Source: Epinephelus fuscoguttatus | Taxonomy: Eukaryota; Chordata; Actinopteri; Perciformes; Serranidae | DNA: 64,000 nucleotides | Assembly: GCF_011397635.1 (NCBI RefSeq) | Contig: NC_064752.1 | Coordinates: 465,501-529,500, forward strand | Reading direction: 5' to 3' | Shown: positions 1 to 63,982 of the stretch, piece by piece | How positions within the stretch are numbered: the first letter of the stretch is position 1 | Layout of the letters: each line of letters opens with the position of its first letter | Program-made: the position numbers and the translations under genes | Notes under the pieces: generated by a model | Told to the model about the DNA's origin: nothing | Databases searched by the model: none | What the model saw: only the letters and a program-made list of their open reading frames with translations

Positions 1-120
1 TGTTTATTTTATTGTTTATTTTTCTTAATGTACAGCACTTTGGAAACCTTGAGTTTATTTAAACTGTGCTTTATAAATAAAGATGGATTGGATTGGATTG
101 GATTAATCGGTGTTTTTACC
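1..120 (+). repeat. Interspersed-repeat tail with short (GATTG)n run
   Basis: The text around 30-85 (GCACTTTGGAAACC...TGCTTTATAAATAAAG) resembles the 3' tail of a fish retroelement and is followed by GATTG units at 82-106. The parent element is outside the window. Confidence 0.35.
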
Positions 121-479
121 GGGTTAAATCACGTGGTGTGTTTGTTCTGGAGGAGAGATTTTGTGAAGTCCTGTCTAAGCTGAGGAGTCTAAATATGAAA
201 TATTATCCACAAACTGTAAAGGCACACTATTTAAAGACACAGCAACATCCAGTGGATTTCTTTAGCATGACACAGCTAACCAGAGTGGTGGAGATAGCTC
301 CATCAGGTTAGCGTCAACACATTGTTCATTGAGATACAGTGACTCAAAATGTGCTAAACCAAACGGTTGAGAATGCTAAAGGTTTAACCAAAGTTAAAAC
401 AGATCTTTAGACATGTCATCTTTTTTCTCATTGAAGCATCATTTTCTCATTGAAGCATTGCAGGTTAGTATAAAGTACA

Positions 480-1790
480 GTAGCCTGTTTAGCCGTGTGT
501 GATAAGTGTAAATCGGGGGGGACCTTAGGTCACCTTTTCTGGTCTTGCCCCAAACACAGCAATTTCTGTGCGTTTTTCAATTGTATACTAACGTGTAAAG
601 CCAGCAGTTAGTCCCTGACTGTCTCACTGTGATACTGGGCTGCTCTGATGACACTTTGACTCTTCCTCCTGCATCACAGTAAGCTCTTATGTATGGTGTA
701 TTCATAGCAAACAGGGTTATTTTTTGAGAATGGAAATCTGTGTGCTGTTTTTTTTTATCTTACTGGCAGTGTGTTTTTATCTCACTATATAATGATGAAA
801 ACTCTGTGTGTGTCTGTTCCACGTGTTTCTCCTCACTGACTTGGTCAATCCATGTGAAATTTGGCACAGTGGTAGAGGGTCATGGGAGGATGCCAATGAA
901 GCAATATTACATCAATTGGCCAAAGGGGCGCGCTATAGCAACCCACTGAAATGTCAAACTTTGAATGGGCATATCTCATGCCCCGTATGTGGTAGAGACA
1001 TGAAACTTTGCACAGAGATGCCTCTCCTCATGAGGAACACATTTGCCTCAAGAACCCATAACTTCCGCTTATATAGATTTTCCACCATTTTGAATTTTTT
1101 GAAAAACACTTCAAATGGATCTCTTCCTAGGAAGTTTGAGCGATCTGCATGAAACTGGGTGAACATAATCTAGGGAGCAATATCTAAAGTTCCCTCTTGG
1201 CAAAAGTTGGAAAACTTCCTAAAACTGAGCTTCTATAAGGCAATGAATATTGCGGAGGGCGTGGCTCATCACATAAAGGTGTAGAACATCTCAAGGGTTT
1301 CACCCATCACCACGCAACTTTGTAGGCATATGACCACACATAATCTGAGGGGACCCCTCCATTATTGACCCCATCAAACAAAATGGGGGCGCTAGAGAGC
1401 TCATTTCTTATCTAGGCCTAACCGCCATATGGATTTTTACTAAACTTGGTAGATATGTAGAACAGGACGCCTCAAGGTGACTGGAGAAATTTAACTCTAA
1501 TTGGCAACTGGGTGGCGCTATAACAACAGAAAAATGCTTCAAAATGGCTAAAATGCGACCGATCGCTGTGGCTCCCCCTGTGGACCAATGTTGGTGTTGT
1601 TTTCTAATGTTTGCTATGACTAAGTCATGGTATGGTATGCTGTATTCAATGGGTATGGACTAGTTTGTCTTATAATTTCATATCATCATTATTATTTCGA
1701 TTATTTTTATTAATATTGATTTTTTTGGTCTTTCTTTCTTATGTCCATCTTTGTGTATTGTTAGTGTTAAAAACTCAGGGATAAAATAAA
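480..1790 (+). mobile_element. 3' end of an L1-like LINE, interrupted by another repeat
   Basis: At 498-560 one frame reads CDKCKSGGTLGHLFWSCPKH, the CCHC-type C-terminal motif of L1-group ORF2. In another frame further on come ILGCSDDTLTLPP and ALMYGVFIANRVIF, which match the next conserved stretch of fish L1 ORF2. Stops and a frame change show that it is dead. After the interspersed repeat (about 827-1645), 1646-1790 looks like an L1 tail, ending in AAAACTCAGGGATAAAATAA. The joining of the two parts is an inference. Confidence 0.6.
827..1645 (+). repeat. Interspersed repeat, copy 1 (inverted partner at 45,816-46,328)
   Basis: About 0.8 kb with GGCGCTATA-type motifs. Positions 1129-1644 are almost identical to the reverse complement of 45,816-46,328, with very few differences by eye (for example GGGAGCAAT versus GGGACCAAT). 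Both copies stop at the same ATGGTATGCTGTA boundary. Class not assigned; no coding capacity seen. Confidence 0.8.
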
Positions 1791-2044
1791 AAACTATAAA
1801 AGTTCCATAAAAGGGGAGAAATTCCATCCACTAAAATAAATAAAAATTAAAAATGTTCGAGAGTTAGGTTAATGATGAAATTAGAAAGTATTTGTGGCCA
1901 TTTAGACCTCACACATTTAAATTTAAGACTAATGACTTTAAGTCCATAAAACTGAATTTAAGATCTTTAAAGGACCTGCAGGCAGCCGGTCACAGTTTAT
2001 GAAATCTGCACACTTCTCATCAATGAGTCAAACAGGCAACAGGT

Positions 2045-2887
2045 CTACAAACGAGTGCAAACAGTTTATTGATTCTTTTGGACAAAAATGCATTTGAGAA
2101 AAAGTCAGTTATACTCCATTGAAGGTTTTGGCCTGTACCTGTTTTCAGATGCTTGTTGGGGAAAAAAAGTCCAACCAACAGAGCATCAAGGCTGTGTATT
2201 TATTATTTACAGGGTTATATGAAACACAAATTACAAATCTAAGCTGTCATGTTAAAAGCAAGAACAGAAGAGCTGCCAGTCGCCTGCCAACAGGACTCCT
2301 ACACACATCCTGTTTCACAATGATGTCACTTTAAAAGTCCCGGATACCTGAAGAGTCTGATCAATGTTCAGAAACAGAGCACCGACACTTCAGAAGGCCG
2401 TGTCACGCTAGACCTGATGAGAATAACAGGATCATCTCACACCAACATCGACTCTGGCTCTGACTTCACTGCAGCAGCTGGCAACAAGCTAAACATTTCG
2501 TCTCTACAGCAAAGGGTTCAATATCAAACTGTAATCATTAGTAGATGATCTTGGCAACTGTTTTGATTATCAATCATTTTCATCTTTTGAGTTAAGGATC
2601 CAAATATTTTCTTGTTTAAGCTTCTGAAAAGTTAAAGTTTGCTGCTTTTCTTCATCTTTACACAATAACAAACTGAATATTTTGGGGTTCAGACTGTTGG
2701 TTGGAAAAAGACAAGACATCTGATGACATCATTTTAGGCTTTAGGAAACTGGTACAAGCATTTTTAAACAGTGACATAATGGAAGATTAACCTCTTACAC
2801 ATTTCTTGTCACACATTCAAAGCTGGATTCAAATTGATTATGTGTGTGTGTGTGTTTCAGGTGTGTGTAGGGACCCTGCGCCTCCTG
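2045..2887 (-). other. smpd4: smpd4 3' UTR with two poly(A) signal candidates
   Basis: No coding exon follows the stop at 2888. On the minus strand AATAAA occurs near 2197-2202 (within AATAATAAATACAC) and at 2065-2070 (AATAAACTG), so the UTR is roughly 0.7-0.85 kb. It contains a short GT run at 2840-2856 and, around 2530-2800, a diverged copy of the dispersed element also seen at 14,247 and 19,196. Confidence 0.45.
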
Positions 2888-24085
<21,198 letters not shown>

Positions 24086-24517
24086 GTAGGACCCTTCTGT
24101 TGATTTCTTCCTATGTACAGTCCACTTGAGTCCCACCTGGAAGAAGTTAACACCCATGAAACTTTGTTTGTAAATGTCCTTAGTTGGAGTTAGCTGACGA
24201 CACAAGCTAGCCTAGCATCACTCCATTAGCCCCCTGAGCAGGAAAACACACCCGCTGATAACGGAAGCTGTGGAAACAGGATGACAACTGTATGTTCTGT
24301 TAATCCGACAACAATGTCTCCCATTGACTGGAAACTCAGCTGGCAGACAGTCAGTCAATGAACCATGCATGTTAGCACGAGCCGGCTAGCTAGTTATAGC
24401 TAACTAATTTAGCTGGCAGAAATAGACCTCAGCTCACAGAACAGCGGTGAAGTCTGCCAGCCGCCATTACAGACACCTTAAATAAACCTTTAAACCTTCA
24501 AGTGAACACCTCTTTAC

Positions 24518-24590
24518 CTTCTCCGCACACAGGAATTCAAAATTTGGGCCACTTTCCTATGAACCGCGTTTCCATCAATGCAATTCAAAC
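24518..24590 (-). other. smpd4: smpd4 non-coding first exon (predicted)
   Basis: The exon holding the start codon has an acceptor (CTTCTTCCAG) at 24137 and only 51 nt of leader. Upstream, a clean donor (GAGAAG then GTAAAGAG) sits at 24517/24518. This gives a first exon ending at 24518 and a 381-nt first intron. The 5' end is a guess from the promoter-like elements upstream. Confidence 0.5.
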
Positions 24591-24660
24591 GAAACATGAA
24601 CAGTCGTTGACTTCTTCTTCTTTGGTGTTTGATTGGTAGTCATGTCGGTGCACATTACTG
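24591..24660 (-). promoter_or_regulatory. Probable smpd4 promoter with CCAAT box
   Basis: Read on the minus strand, the block contains ACTACCAATCAAAC, a consensus CCAAT box with its core at 24632-24636, about 40-110 nt upstream of the predicted first exon. No convincing TATA box was seen, which fits a housekeeping gene. The transcription start is not determined. Confidence 0.35.
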
Positions 24661-24733
24661 CCACCTGCTGGAACTACTCACCTCCTCCACCATGCGTTTC
24701 ATTTTCACCATGGATCCGTTACATCAAGTCCTA

Positions 24734-24736
24734 CTG

Positions 24737-24769
<33 letters not shown>

Positions 24770-24970
24770 TAAACATCCAGCAATAATTTTTATTTCAACT
24801 GATACTACTACTACTACTAATAGCTATTATTAGTAGTAGTATTATTGTTTTTATTATAAATCAATAAAACATCCAGCAATCATGGTCTTTATACTCATAA
24901 TTATGATTATAATATAATTATATATACTTTTACTCACTGTTTAACACTGGTTTTAATCTCTCTCTGTGCG

Positions 24971-25007
<37 letters not shown>

Positions 25008-25116
25008 ACTGAAACTAAACTAAATTGAGCTGAAAACATGAATTAAAAAAGGAAATAAAAATAAAAACTAATTAAAAATACAAAAAAAGTATTAACTTTG
25101 CTGTCCACCAAATATA

Positions 25117-25150
<34 letters not shown>
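24734..25150. repeat. Cluster of simple repeats upstream of smpd4
   Basis: (ATA)n at 24,736-24,768, an inverted ACTACTACT...AGTAGTAGT pair at 24,807-24,842, (GT)n at about 24,972-25,004 and (TA)n at 25,120-25,146. All are within 0.6 kb of the presumed smpd4 promoter. Confidence 0.9.
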
Positions 25151-25152
<2 letters not shown>

Positions 25153-26030
25153 CATATCCCTGTATTTTAACTTATGCACTATTTTAAGTGTAAGATACTA
25201 ATTTTTTTTAACTTGCCTAATTTCCTTTTAATATATATTTAATGAGCATTGTTGGAGGGAGCTAAGATCTAACATTTCCATTGCCAATTGCTTCTTCTCT
25301 GCAGTCGTGACAATAAATTAGTTGAACTTAAACTTTTGCGCAGTCCATTACCTCTACAATTAATGAGCTTTAATCTCCATACAGTGGCTCAATAAATGTG
25401 TCCTCTCACTCCAGTACACATTTTTGGCATGCCTTTTAACATGTTACTGTTTCCTGTTAATAAATTTGACAAAATGACTCCTAAACTAAGACGATAAATG
25501 TCTTCCGTTTGTTTCTTTGTGCTTTTCACTGTTGATGTATTTTCTTCCACGTTAGGTCATTATTTGTTGTTTGACTCCAGAACAGGATCACCAATCAGGT
25601 AAAATGGCAACTTCTCTGCAACATTTTGCAGGTTACCAGGTCCACAGTGTGGCGCTAACTTTTATTTACTGCACATTTATTCAAGAATTTGTCCCATTAA
25701 ATCATATTGTTGAATGAAATGACGAGATTTGGAGGCACTCACTTCTAGAGGGGCTCTATGTCAAAATGTCGTTTTAATACCTTCATACAAGAAAACTGTT
25801 AACGTCTTTGAGCAAAAACAATGAAACCTTAGGGGGTTGATCCAGTCCTGATGTCTACTTTTGTGTTAAATAACCTAGAATAGCTGTGTAAACCAGGACC
25901 CACATGAATATAACCTCTCTGTTTTACCTGAAGACTGTTTGTGTAGATATGCAGTCTATGGTTTTAGCAAACCCGGTTTAAGTCTCTGTAGCATACTAGA
26001 TATTCATGTAGCCTCTTATATGACATTATA

Positions 26031-26385
26031 TTCATTCACTGCTTATCCTGTTAGGGGTCACGGGGACGCTGGAGGCTGTCTCAGCTGACAGTGGGTGAGA
26101 GGCAGGGTTCACCCTGGACAGGTCACCAGACTATCACAGGGCTGACACATAGAGACAGACAACCATTCACACTCACATTCACACCTACGGACAATTTAGA
26201 GTCACCAATTAACCTGCATGTCTTTGGACTGTGGGAGGAAGCTGGAGCACCTGGAGGAAACCCACGCTGACACGGGGAGAACATGCAAACTCCATACAAA
26301 AAGGCTCCCTCCTGGGATCGAGCCAGAAACCCTCTAACTGTGAGACAACAATGCTGACCACTGCACCACCATGTTGCCCTGTTGT
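26031..26385 (+). repeat. Common teleost interspersed repeat
   Basis: Carries the familiar blocks GCTTATCCTGTTAGGGGTCA, CACCCTGGACAGGTCACCAG, ATAGAGACAGACAACCATTC, GGAGAACATGCAAACTCC and ACCACTGCACCACC, found in very high copy in fish genomes. I do not assign it to a class. No gene was seen between 24,660 and 26,470. Confidence 0.8.
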
Positions 26386-26469
26386 ATTATATTATATATG
26401 ATGTGTTGATCTACCTTTAAGAAATAAACTTTAGTTTTGTGCGAGTGAGTGTGATGCACGACAAATAAA

Positions 26470-28922
26470 ATTCTTGATTGTTTTAATGTTTTTATTTTAC
26501 AACATTGTGTGACTTATTCACATACAGCAACATACCACAGTTTCATGTCTTGATCTTAAAGCTTATTAGAGCTGTGAAGTTAAAAAAAAAGTTTTAATTT
26601 TGCTTTTGAGAAACACACAAGTTTATATCAACACCAAGACACTGTTCTAATTCTAGAATACAAAGAAAGAAAACTATCAAAAATAGAGTTCTTTAATATA
26701 CATTAATGTGAATAATAATAATTATTAGTTACAAGGCAGAATTAATAAGCTATACATTACGTATTTTCAAGCAAGGTCCATTTCATGTGTGCGTTTCCAC
26801 CGAGGCCCATATTCATTCCATTAGGTGTGTATGAAGAAGATCAACATTACGTCTCAGAACAAACATAAATACATGTAGAAACATTAAATGTTTAAATACA
26901 GTTAAATGTGTAGCAGTAAATCGGGCAAACACTTTTCTTGTTTAGTCTTCTGTCATTCATTTATACGGAATATAAAGTGAACATATTTCTGTCTGCATTG
27001 TGTGTAAGATCCTCATACACTTTCACCAGTGCGTCAGTTTGTTATGAAGAATATGCAGTTTTGCAGTAAATGTCATGTCAGCTGTCAGCGGTGTTATTCT
27101 GCAGACGCACTGCAGAGCCGCTTGTACAGGAAGTCTAAACAGATATATTGAACAGAAAACGGGACATAAAAGAAAAATAATTGTTGAAGTGGAGATATCT
27201 GTATGTTTATAGAATTAAAGTAAAAGTAAATAGTCTGATAAGGTTTCCTACATTAGCCCACTAGTCTCACTAACACTAGAAGAAGTAACTTTAAACTCAG
27301 ATCACTGAGCTCAATCTGTTTTTGGCAATGCTAGGCTAATAGCTACAAAGAGGAGCCATAACAAATGGTAGCTTGTACTTGACAGTTAATGAGCTGACAT
27401 TATGTAAAGAGAGATATGATCAGATACTCGTTTCTGTTTAGATGGACAGACGATGCAGTATTCTGCGTCAAATCAGAGAGGTTGTTGTTCACATTTTAGA
27501 TTTTGTTCAAACTTTATGTGCAATGTTGTTATTTTCACCCCCTGAAAAACATCTTAGGTGGGAAGATGTTTTTAGGGTTCAATATCTCATGACCCAGTTC
27601 CCAACCTGGGATCCCACTAGGAGTTGCAAAAGCTTCACCAGGGAGTCTTGATTTTAAGGGGTGTAAGAAAAGTTGTTTAAAAACTGTACAGTAAACCTGC
27701 GTCGCAGCATTTCATTCATTTCTGTGAGGAAAACTAAATGGAATTGCTTTGTTTTTAAAGTTGAGATCATTACTCAAGATATTAACATAAAAAACCTAAC
27801 TAGATAAGGGCACAGTGAATTCAGGAACAAACTTTTTTGAATGGGGCAAGACATTTTGGGGCCAGCTGCTTCTCACCACGTGGGAGCCATGAAGTTTGGT
27901 AGGATATAACAGATAAAAATAATTGCAAGGAACTAGCAGGTGTCATATTTTTAGTTACTGGCCCTTGAAAATGGAAAGAAAAGTGCAAAATGAAAGCAAA
28001 ATGGATGGTTTGGGGGCCCCACATGGATGTTTTCTTTACCTGCAGCTAAAATATAATATCTAATTGATATTATACCAAATTTCAGGGGCTCTAACATGAA
28101 CAGAATCTGATGTTTGGCAAATATGCGAGCAGAGGTTGAAATTAACTGTCTTAATGTGGACTCGACTCATGGGGTGGCTGTGGCTCAGGAAGTTGACTGG
28201 GTCGTCCACCCATTGGAAAATTGTCGGTTTGATACCTGGCTCCTCCAGTCCACATGTCAAAGAACCCCTGGCCAAGACACTGAACCCCAAAATGTTCCCG
28301 ATAGCTGTGCAATCAGTGTGTGAGTGTGTGTGAATGTTTAACTGAGTAACAGGTGGCACATCGTATGGTCGTCGAAGTTTCTCAAAATTCTGCCAAAATA
28401 TTTGATAGAAACTGAGCATAGTGCTAGTTCAGCTTTCACTCAATCATTTTTTGGTCTCAAACAGCATATACGAGGTTTGAACAAAATCTAAAATCTAAAC
28501 AAAAACTCGGATCTGATTTAACAGAAAAAGCTGTGTATTGTCTTCTAAAGTGTCAGCATCAAATACGCACGCCTCAGTGTGTTATACACAGATTATACTT
28601 GGCACAGGTGTGGCTGTGAGGTGTGTCACAAGCTGATTTATCATCCAAACATAATATAATAACATTTCCAATTTTAGCTGAAGCTTGGAGCCAACTGTCT
28701 CAAACAATAATGAATAATGCTAATATGTATTTTCTTTTTTCCTACACGTGTATTTTTTTGTCTAAAGGTCAAAATTACTGTCAGTCTTTAATGGCAGATA
28801 CAGTTGGTGTCACTTTACCAGCTTATTTGCTCAAAAAGCAAACACTGTTGATGAAACCTCTCCTTGTCCTCTGCGTGTCCAGGATCTGTTGTCCATGAGC
28901 AGTCTCTGAGTTCTCCAGGTGA
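26470..28922 (-). other. sema3: Presumed semaphorin 3' UTR
   Basis: No further coding exon was found below the stop. The region is AT-rich with no long open frame on the minus strand, and a minus-strand AATAAA lies at 26491-26496. A long (about 2.4 kb) UTR is plausible for a semaphorin but the true end could be nearer the stop. It includes the SINE at 28171-28345. Confidence 0.35.
28171..28345 (+). mobile_element. tRNA-derived SINE
   Basis: Begins GGGGTGGCTGTGGCTCAGGA with a pol III A-box-like stretch (TGGCTCAGGAAG) and a B-box-like GGTTTGATACC at 28226-28236. Then comes the conserved body (CTCCTCCAGTCCACATG, ACACTGAACCCC). The tail is cut short. Confidence 0.75.
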
Positions 28923-59018
<30,096 letters not shown>

Positions 59019-59248
59019 CTGACAGAGAGAAGACACGTTTCAGTCAGACAGGAAAATTTGCTTCATACAGTCATGAACTTATTTGACTCTGCCCCCTCTG
59101 ACAGTGTAACATTTTGCCTTGGGCTACTTGATTATGTAACATTTGCACATTTCGTATATGAGCTGACTTTGTCAAGGTGGAGGTGGAGGGGATGGTGGAT
59201 GGCGAGACACCTGCCAAACTACAGACCACTGTTCAAGACCAACAAATG

Positions 59249-59430
59249 GGGGGCTCACCTGGTAGAGCAGCTGCCCTATGTACAGTACAAAGGCCCTGCT
59301 GCAGGGGCCGTTAGCTTGATTCCAACCCATGGCCCTTTGCTTGTGTCATCCCCACTCTCTCCCCCTTTCATGCTAAATCTGTCCTATCAAATGAAGGCAA
59401 AATCGCCCCAAAAATATCATAAAAAAAGGA
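59249..59430 (+). mobile_element. tRNA-derived SINE, second family
   Basis: GGGGGCTCACCTGGTAGAGC (tRNA-like A box), AGCTTGATTCC at 59313-59323 (B box), then CCCTTTGCTTGTGTCATCCC CACTCTCTCCCCCTTTCATG and an A-rich end near 59,430. The open frame at 59,058-59,456 runs through it and is not a gene. Confidence 0.8.
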
Positions 59431-60848
59431 TCAACAAACAACAAAACTGGCTGTGAGTGATTTCTGTGTTTCCAGCGGATTTTTAGTCACCACATGCGGG
59501 TGTTGTGTGGCGACCTGTTGCTGTTTTCCCAGCAGGTTTAGTACCACGAGAAGCAGTTGCTTTGAACAGAGACAGGTATTTTCCAAGTTTCAATATATCC
59601 TCTACATAAGAACATGCTAATATGTAATGCGTCTGTGGTTTGCAGAAATGTACAATGCCAATTTTTCCTGGTGATTGGGTTTATGAAACAGCTACTTAGT
59701 ATGACGATTACTTTTCTTTAACAAAATATATGATCAGTTTATAAAATGCATTACACATTAACTACCCAGCAGTATATGAAGTCACTAAAGTAGCTCCACC
59801 TGCACCAACTACACCTTTAAAAGGCAGCTTAGATATTAATCAGTGACAGGGCCTTTGAGCATAATGAGTACATCTACTTTTGGTACTTTTTGATACTGTA
59901 GGATTTTACTTTCATAAAGTACTTTTAGTGTGGGATTGCAACTTTCAGTTATGATCACAATAACCCTTCCCCCTCTGCACAGCCACACACACAAGCGCAC
60001 ACACAGCAGCAGTTGATCGGTCAGGCTGCAGAGTCTTTGCCTCTCGTCTCTCTGGGGAGTTGCTGCTAAAGAAGGCAGAAAACGACCTGAACAAGCGCAG
60101 CAAATTAACCCTGAAGCTCTGCTCGGCCCTGCTGCTCGGCCGTCACACTGTTTGTTCTGTAACGCTGTCAGCTCGGCCTCCCAGAGCTGTAAATGATAAC
60201 TGGAGCGAGGAAGAAATAATGACGGGGCTCCATTACCAAATGCAATATATCTCAACTGAGAAGATTTATGGTACTTATAACAACAATAATAAAGTCCAAA
60301 AATGTATTTCATGCCAAAAGTCGTTTGCAGTGTTGAATAAATAAAGTATATCATTTATTTTAAACATGTTTTCTTTGGGTTTTACTAAAAAAAAATATTT
60401 AATTGACCCCATGTTCTCCTCGTTGGACTCGATTTTCAGAATTGATTAATAGATCTTACTTTCCCAGCTTCTCAAATGTTAATAATTCTTGATGAAAATC
60501 ATCGTCAGTTGCAGCCACAGTTGTTTGTGCCCAACTTCACAAATGCACTCTCTGATATGAACCTTAAGTTTTTGAAACTATGGATCTCCATTATGCAAAA
60601 ATCACAACCTACGTTGCAGAATTAATGTTAGCTTTTTTGTTCCTGCAAACCACACGTTACATTTACATTAAAAACTCAACTCTATAATTTTGAGTATCAC
60701 ACTATTAGTGTTGTAGTTTCCTGGGTTTAAAGGCATTTTTACCAACTAACCCTACAATACTGTTGCAGTATTTATATTGAGATGTTCGGACACTTTTTTT
60801 GCGACGTTTGATTTCCTACATATCGGCAATTCAGCTCTTGTTACATTA

Positions 60849-61353
60849 ACCCTTTGAAACCTGGATGGACATGTTTTCTTGTGTTGCATTCAGGCGCCTT
60901 TCACAAGCATGTAAACCTTTGAAAACTGAACAATTTGGTTTGATTTCTTCTGACAATGTTTAAAAAGGCAATGAGTAACTTGTCAAGAACTGTCCTGCAA
61001 ATTGCAAGAAAATAGTAAAATGTGCCAAGAAAAATAACCTGGGTGAAATTATTAGAAAATTATCAAAAAACTAGGGAAAAAATGCCAAGAAAAAGGTATT
61101 TATAATTATTCTAAATACATTTTAAAATTATGCTCGAGAAAAAAAAATTCTCTTCTTCTCTCTACATGTTTAGCATTTTTCCCTAGGTCATTTCTTTGTT
61201 TTTGTTTTTTACTTTTTTTTAATTTTTCAGGAAATTTTCCTTTTCTTAATTTCTTGCAAATTTGGGGTCATTTCTTGTAAATTTGCTGATTGCCTTTGTC
61301 TTGTGTTCTTGAAAGGAATCAGGCCAATTTGCTCAGGATTTTACAGGGGTTAA
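60849..61353. repeat. AT-rich foldback repeat
   Basis: Starts TTAACCCTTTGAAACCTGGA and ends with ACAGGGGTTAAAG. The arms contain GCAAGAAAATAGTAAAATGT-type text and a reverse-complement counterpart (TTCTTGCAAATTTGGGGTCA). A common fish repeat, imperfect here. Confidence 0.5.
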
Positions 61354-62762
61354 AGCAGATATATTGAAACCTTACATTTCTTTATGTTTTAGTTTTCAGT
61401 TTTATGTTGTGACTATGTCGTTGACAATGCTGTGGTTAGTGTGTGATAGCGTTTAGGCACAAAAACACTTGGCTAAGGTTGGGAAAATATCTTTATATTT
61501 TTGCTTATACGACCCAGTTGTTGTCGCCACAACCACTGCTGGAAATGTGCCGATGTATCCTTAAAAAACATGGCTGGTTTTAAGAAGTGGTCGGCTGCTG
61601 CTTGACTTCTTGGCAGCCATCTCACCTCAGTGTCACAGCATCCTGCATCCCCTCCTCCTCCTAATGAGAAGCTCATATACATATACATGTAATCTTTAGA
61701 AACATTGATATGTAAAGGGGCACAAATGTAACATATCTGAGGTTTGCAGAAAACAATGCCAACATTTTCTTCCTCCTCCTGCAGTAAATTTGGTGATTTT
61801 TGGGTCCAGTGTTGGTAAAGCCACGAGCTCCAGCTGTAAATGTTAACCTGAGTAAAAGCCACTAGTTAACCTTGAAATTCTCAAAGTTTTCCTGCAGCAG
61901 TAAACGCCTGATGAGTCAGCTGAGTTGACCTACCTGTGCTGCAAGTAATCACCTGAATGAGTGAAGGAAACTAACCATGAAACTCTTCTAGACTGTTGAG
62001 CAAAAAAAACAAAGGAGAGAAGTGGACCCCACAGCGTGGATGTGGAGAACAACCTTTAACATGCACAGAGACGCTGCCGTGTGTCCTGGTGGGTCCAGAG
62101 ACGGCACGCTGTGGCTTTGAATGCAGCACGGCACATTTGTTACACTTCACCACCATTTAAAAAGAAATAAATCACTGCTCTGACAATCACGCTGCTTTCA
62201 TCAGCAGTGACGGGACACCAGAGTTTCTGCTCGCTAATCAGCCGTGAAAAATACAGAAGAAAAAAGACCAGAGCAAGAAGGAAAACATCAACTGCAGGAC
62301 TAGTTGGGTTTATTTATGCAGCCTTTAATCACACTGGTCGTAAAGAGTTTCACAACCCCCCCTAGAAAAATAATAAATCAAGTGATGAATGAAAGTGATT
62401 CCTCTCTTTTTCTTTGTTTTTGTCCAGTATGCCTCTTTGCTTAAATGCACTGTGTCTCTGCAACTCCTTTTTTTCCCTTTGTGTTTCTATTCAAGTTGCA
62501 CCAGTGTAAAGATACCTGTTCCTCAGCAACCAATGCTTTTTACCCCGATTTAAAAAGTTAATTTTAACTTTAATAACTTCAGAGGGAAAAACTCCAAAGT
62601 TTCTAAAATGTTGCTTTGAAGAAAGAGACAACTGTGCAGGAAATCACTGAATTTAAAAGTGTGACGTTTAAATGTGACATTATGGCTAAAAGAATAAAAG
62701 GAATGACACATTTTAAAGGCAGGCTGAACCTCAGTTATCAGAGCAATTTTAAGTTAATAACT

Positions 62763-63982
62763 TAAATTTACATCGATCAACCAAAACATTAAAACCACTG
62801 ACAGGTGAAGTGATTAAAATTCATCATCACCTGACAATGTTCTGCTGGGAAACCTTTGGTCCTGGCATTCATGTGCAAACCACTTGATGCACTCCACCCA
62901 TCCGGACACCCATGCAGACCTAGTACTCCTCCTACACGTCAATGACACTCTAATGGCAGTGCCCCTCCCAGCCAACTCGATCTTACTTTGAAGTCGTCCA
63001 TTACCGGTGCTTTTTTAGACTTCTGGTGTCAGACACCGATAAAAAATCGGACCTTCCACGTCAGCATGACAGGCAGCCGGTTGCTGTTATTGTGTAGCAG
63101 CAAAACTCCAAGTAGGCCAGGTGGGAGGGGAGGTGGATGGGTCTAACAACCACCGCCTTTCAACAGTGAGGCTTGCCAAAACCCAACCATGTGCGTTTGT
63201 TGTTGAAGAAAAGAAACGTTGATTTATGGCGCTGTACCGACATAGTGCATTAATTCAGGCGGAAGTTGACATGGCGTTCCAGAATATCAAAAACCAACGC
63301 ACCCAGGGTACCTTGCTTGTCATATCTTGATGTAAGAAGTCCATGACCATGATATGTGACAAGGTCGGAGTGAGAATATGTTGCCTCAGCAGTACAATGC
63401 AGGATTGGCCCAAGAAACATGACAAAGACTTCAAGGTGTCGACGTGGCCTCCAAATTCCCCAGATCCCAATCTGGTCAAACATTCGACAACCGTCAGGTC
63501 TCAAAGGATCTGCCACCAACGCCCTGGTGCCATGCACATCACAGTACACCCTCAAAGGTTCTGTGTCCATACCTTGACATGTCAGAGCCAAGTCTGATCC
63601 AAGGAGCACCCACCGTGGATTGAGGGTATTTCCGGGTATGTCCCACGAATGCTAGAACAGATTGGGATCTGGGGAATCTGGAAGCCAGGTTGATGCCTTG
63701 AGCTCTTTGTCACATTCCTCGGGTCATTTCTGAGCCGGTTTTTGTGGTGTGGCATGGAGCATTGTCCTGTTGGGGGGCCACTGCATCAGGAAGTGCCATT
63801 GCCAAGGGGGAGTGTCTTTAGTCCGCAACAGTGTTTGGGTGGTTGGTGCGTGCCAAGTGGCATCCACATTGATGCCAGGACCAAAGGTTTCCCAGCAGAA
63901 CACTGGCTTGTAATGAGATGATCAAAGTTATTCACTTCACCCGCCAGTGGTTTTAATTCTTTGGCTGATCTGTCTAAATTTA
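62763..63982. mobile_element. DNA element of about 1.2 kb with long inverted ends
   Basis: Ends TAAATTTACATCGATCAACC and (reverse complement) TAAATTTAGACAGATCAGCC, followed on both sides by AAAACCACTG and GGTGAAGTGA. Similarity extends inward (ACCTTTGGTCCTGGCAT at 62,860 and its complement near 63,875). It resembles a widespread Tc1-type fish family, but no transposase frame was recognised. Confidence 0.6.

Noticed and set aside
28226..28236. Possible tRNA gene from A/B-box-like motifs
   Set aside because: No cloverleaf or anticodon arm could be built; it is the head of a SINE.
59058..59456. 132-codon plus-strand frame
   Set aside because: Runs through a tRNA-derived SINE; the later half is SINE sequence.
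59836..60354. 172-codon minus-strand frame considered as the missing semaphorin first exon
   Set aside because: No signal peptide followed by an RLxLSYK-like stretch, and no donor in the phase needed for the exon at 59018.
63250..63609. 119-codon minus-strand frame in the inverted-end element
   Set aside because: I see no transposase signature (no DDE-like motifs or helix-turn-helix); an overlapping plus frame is equally open, and the element looks non-autonomous.
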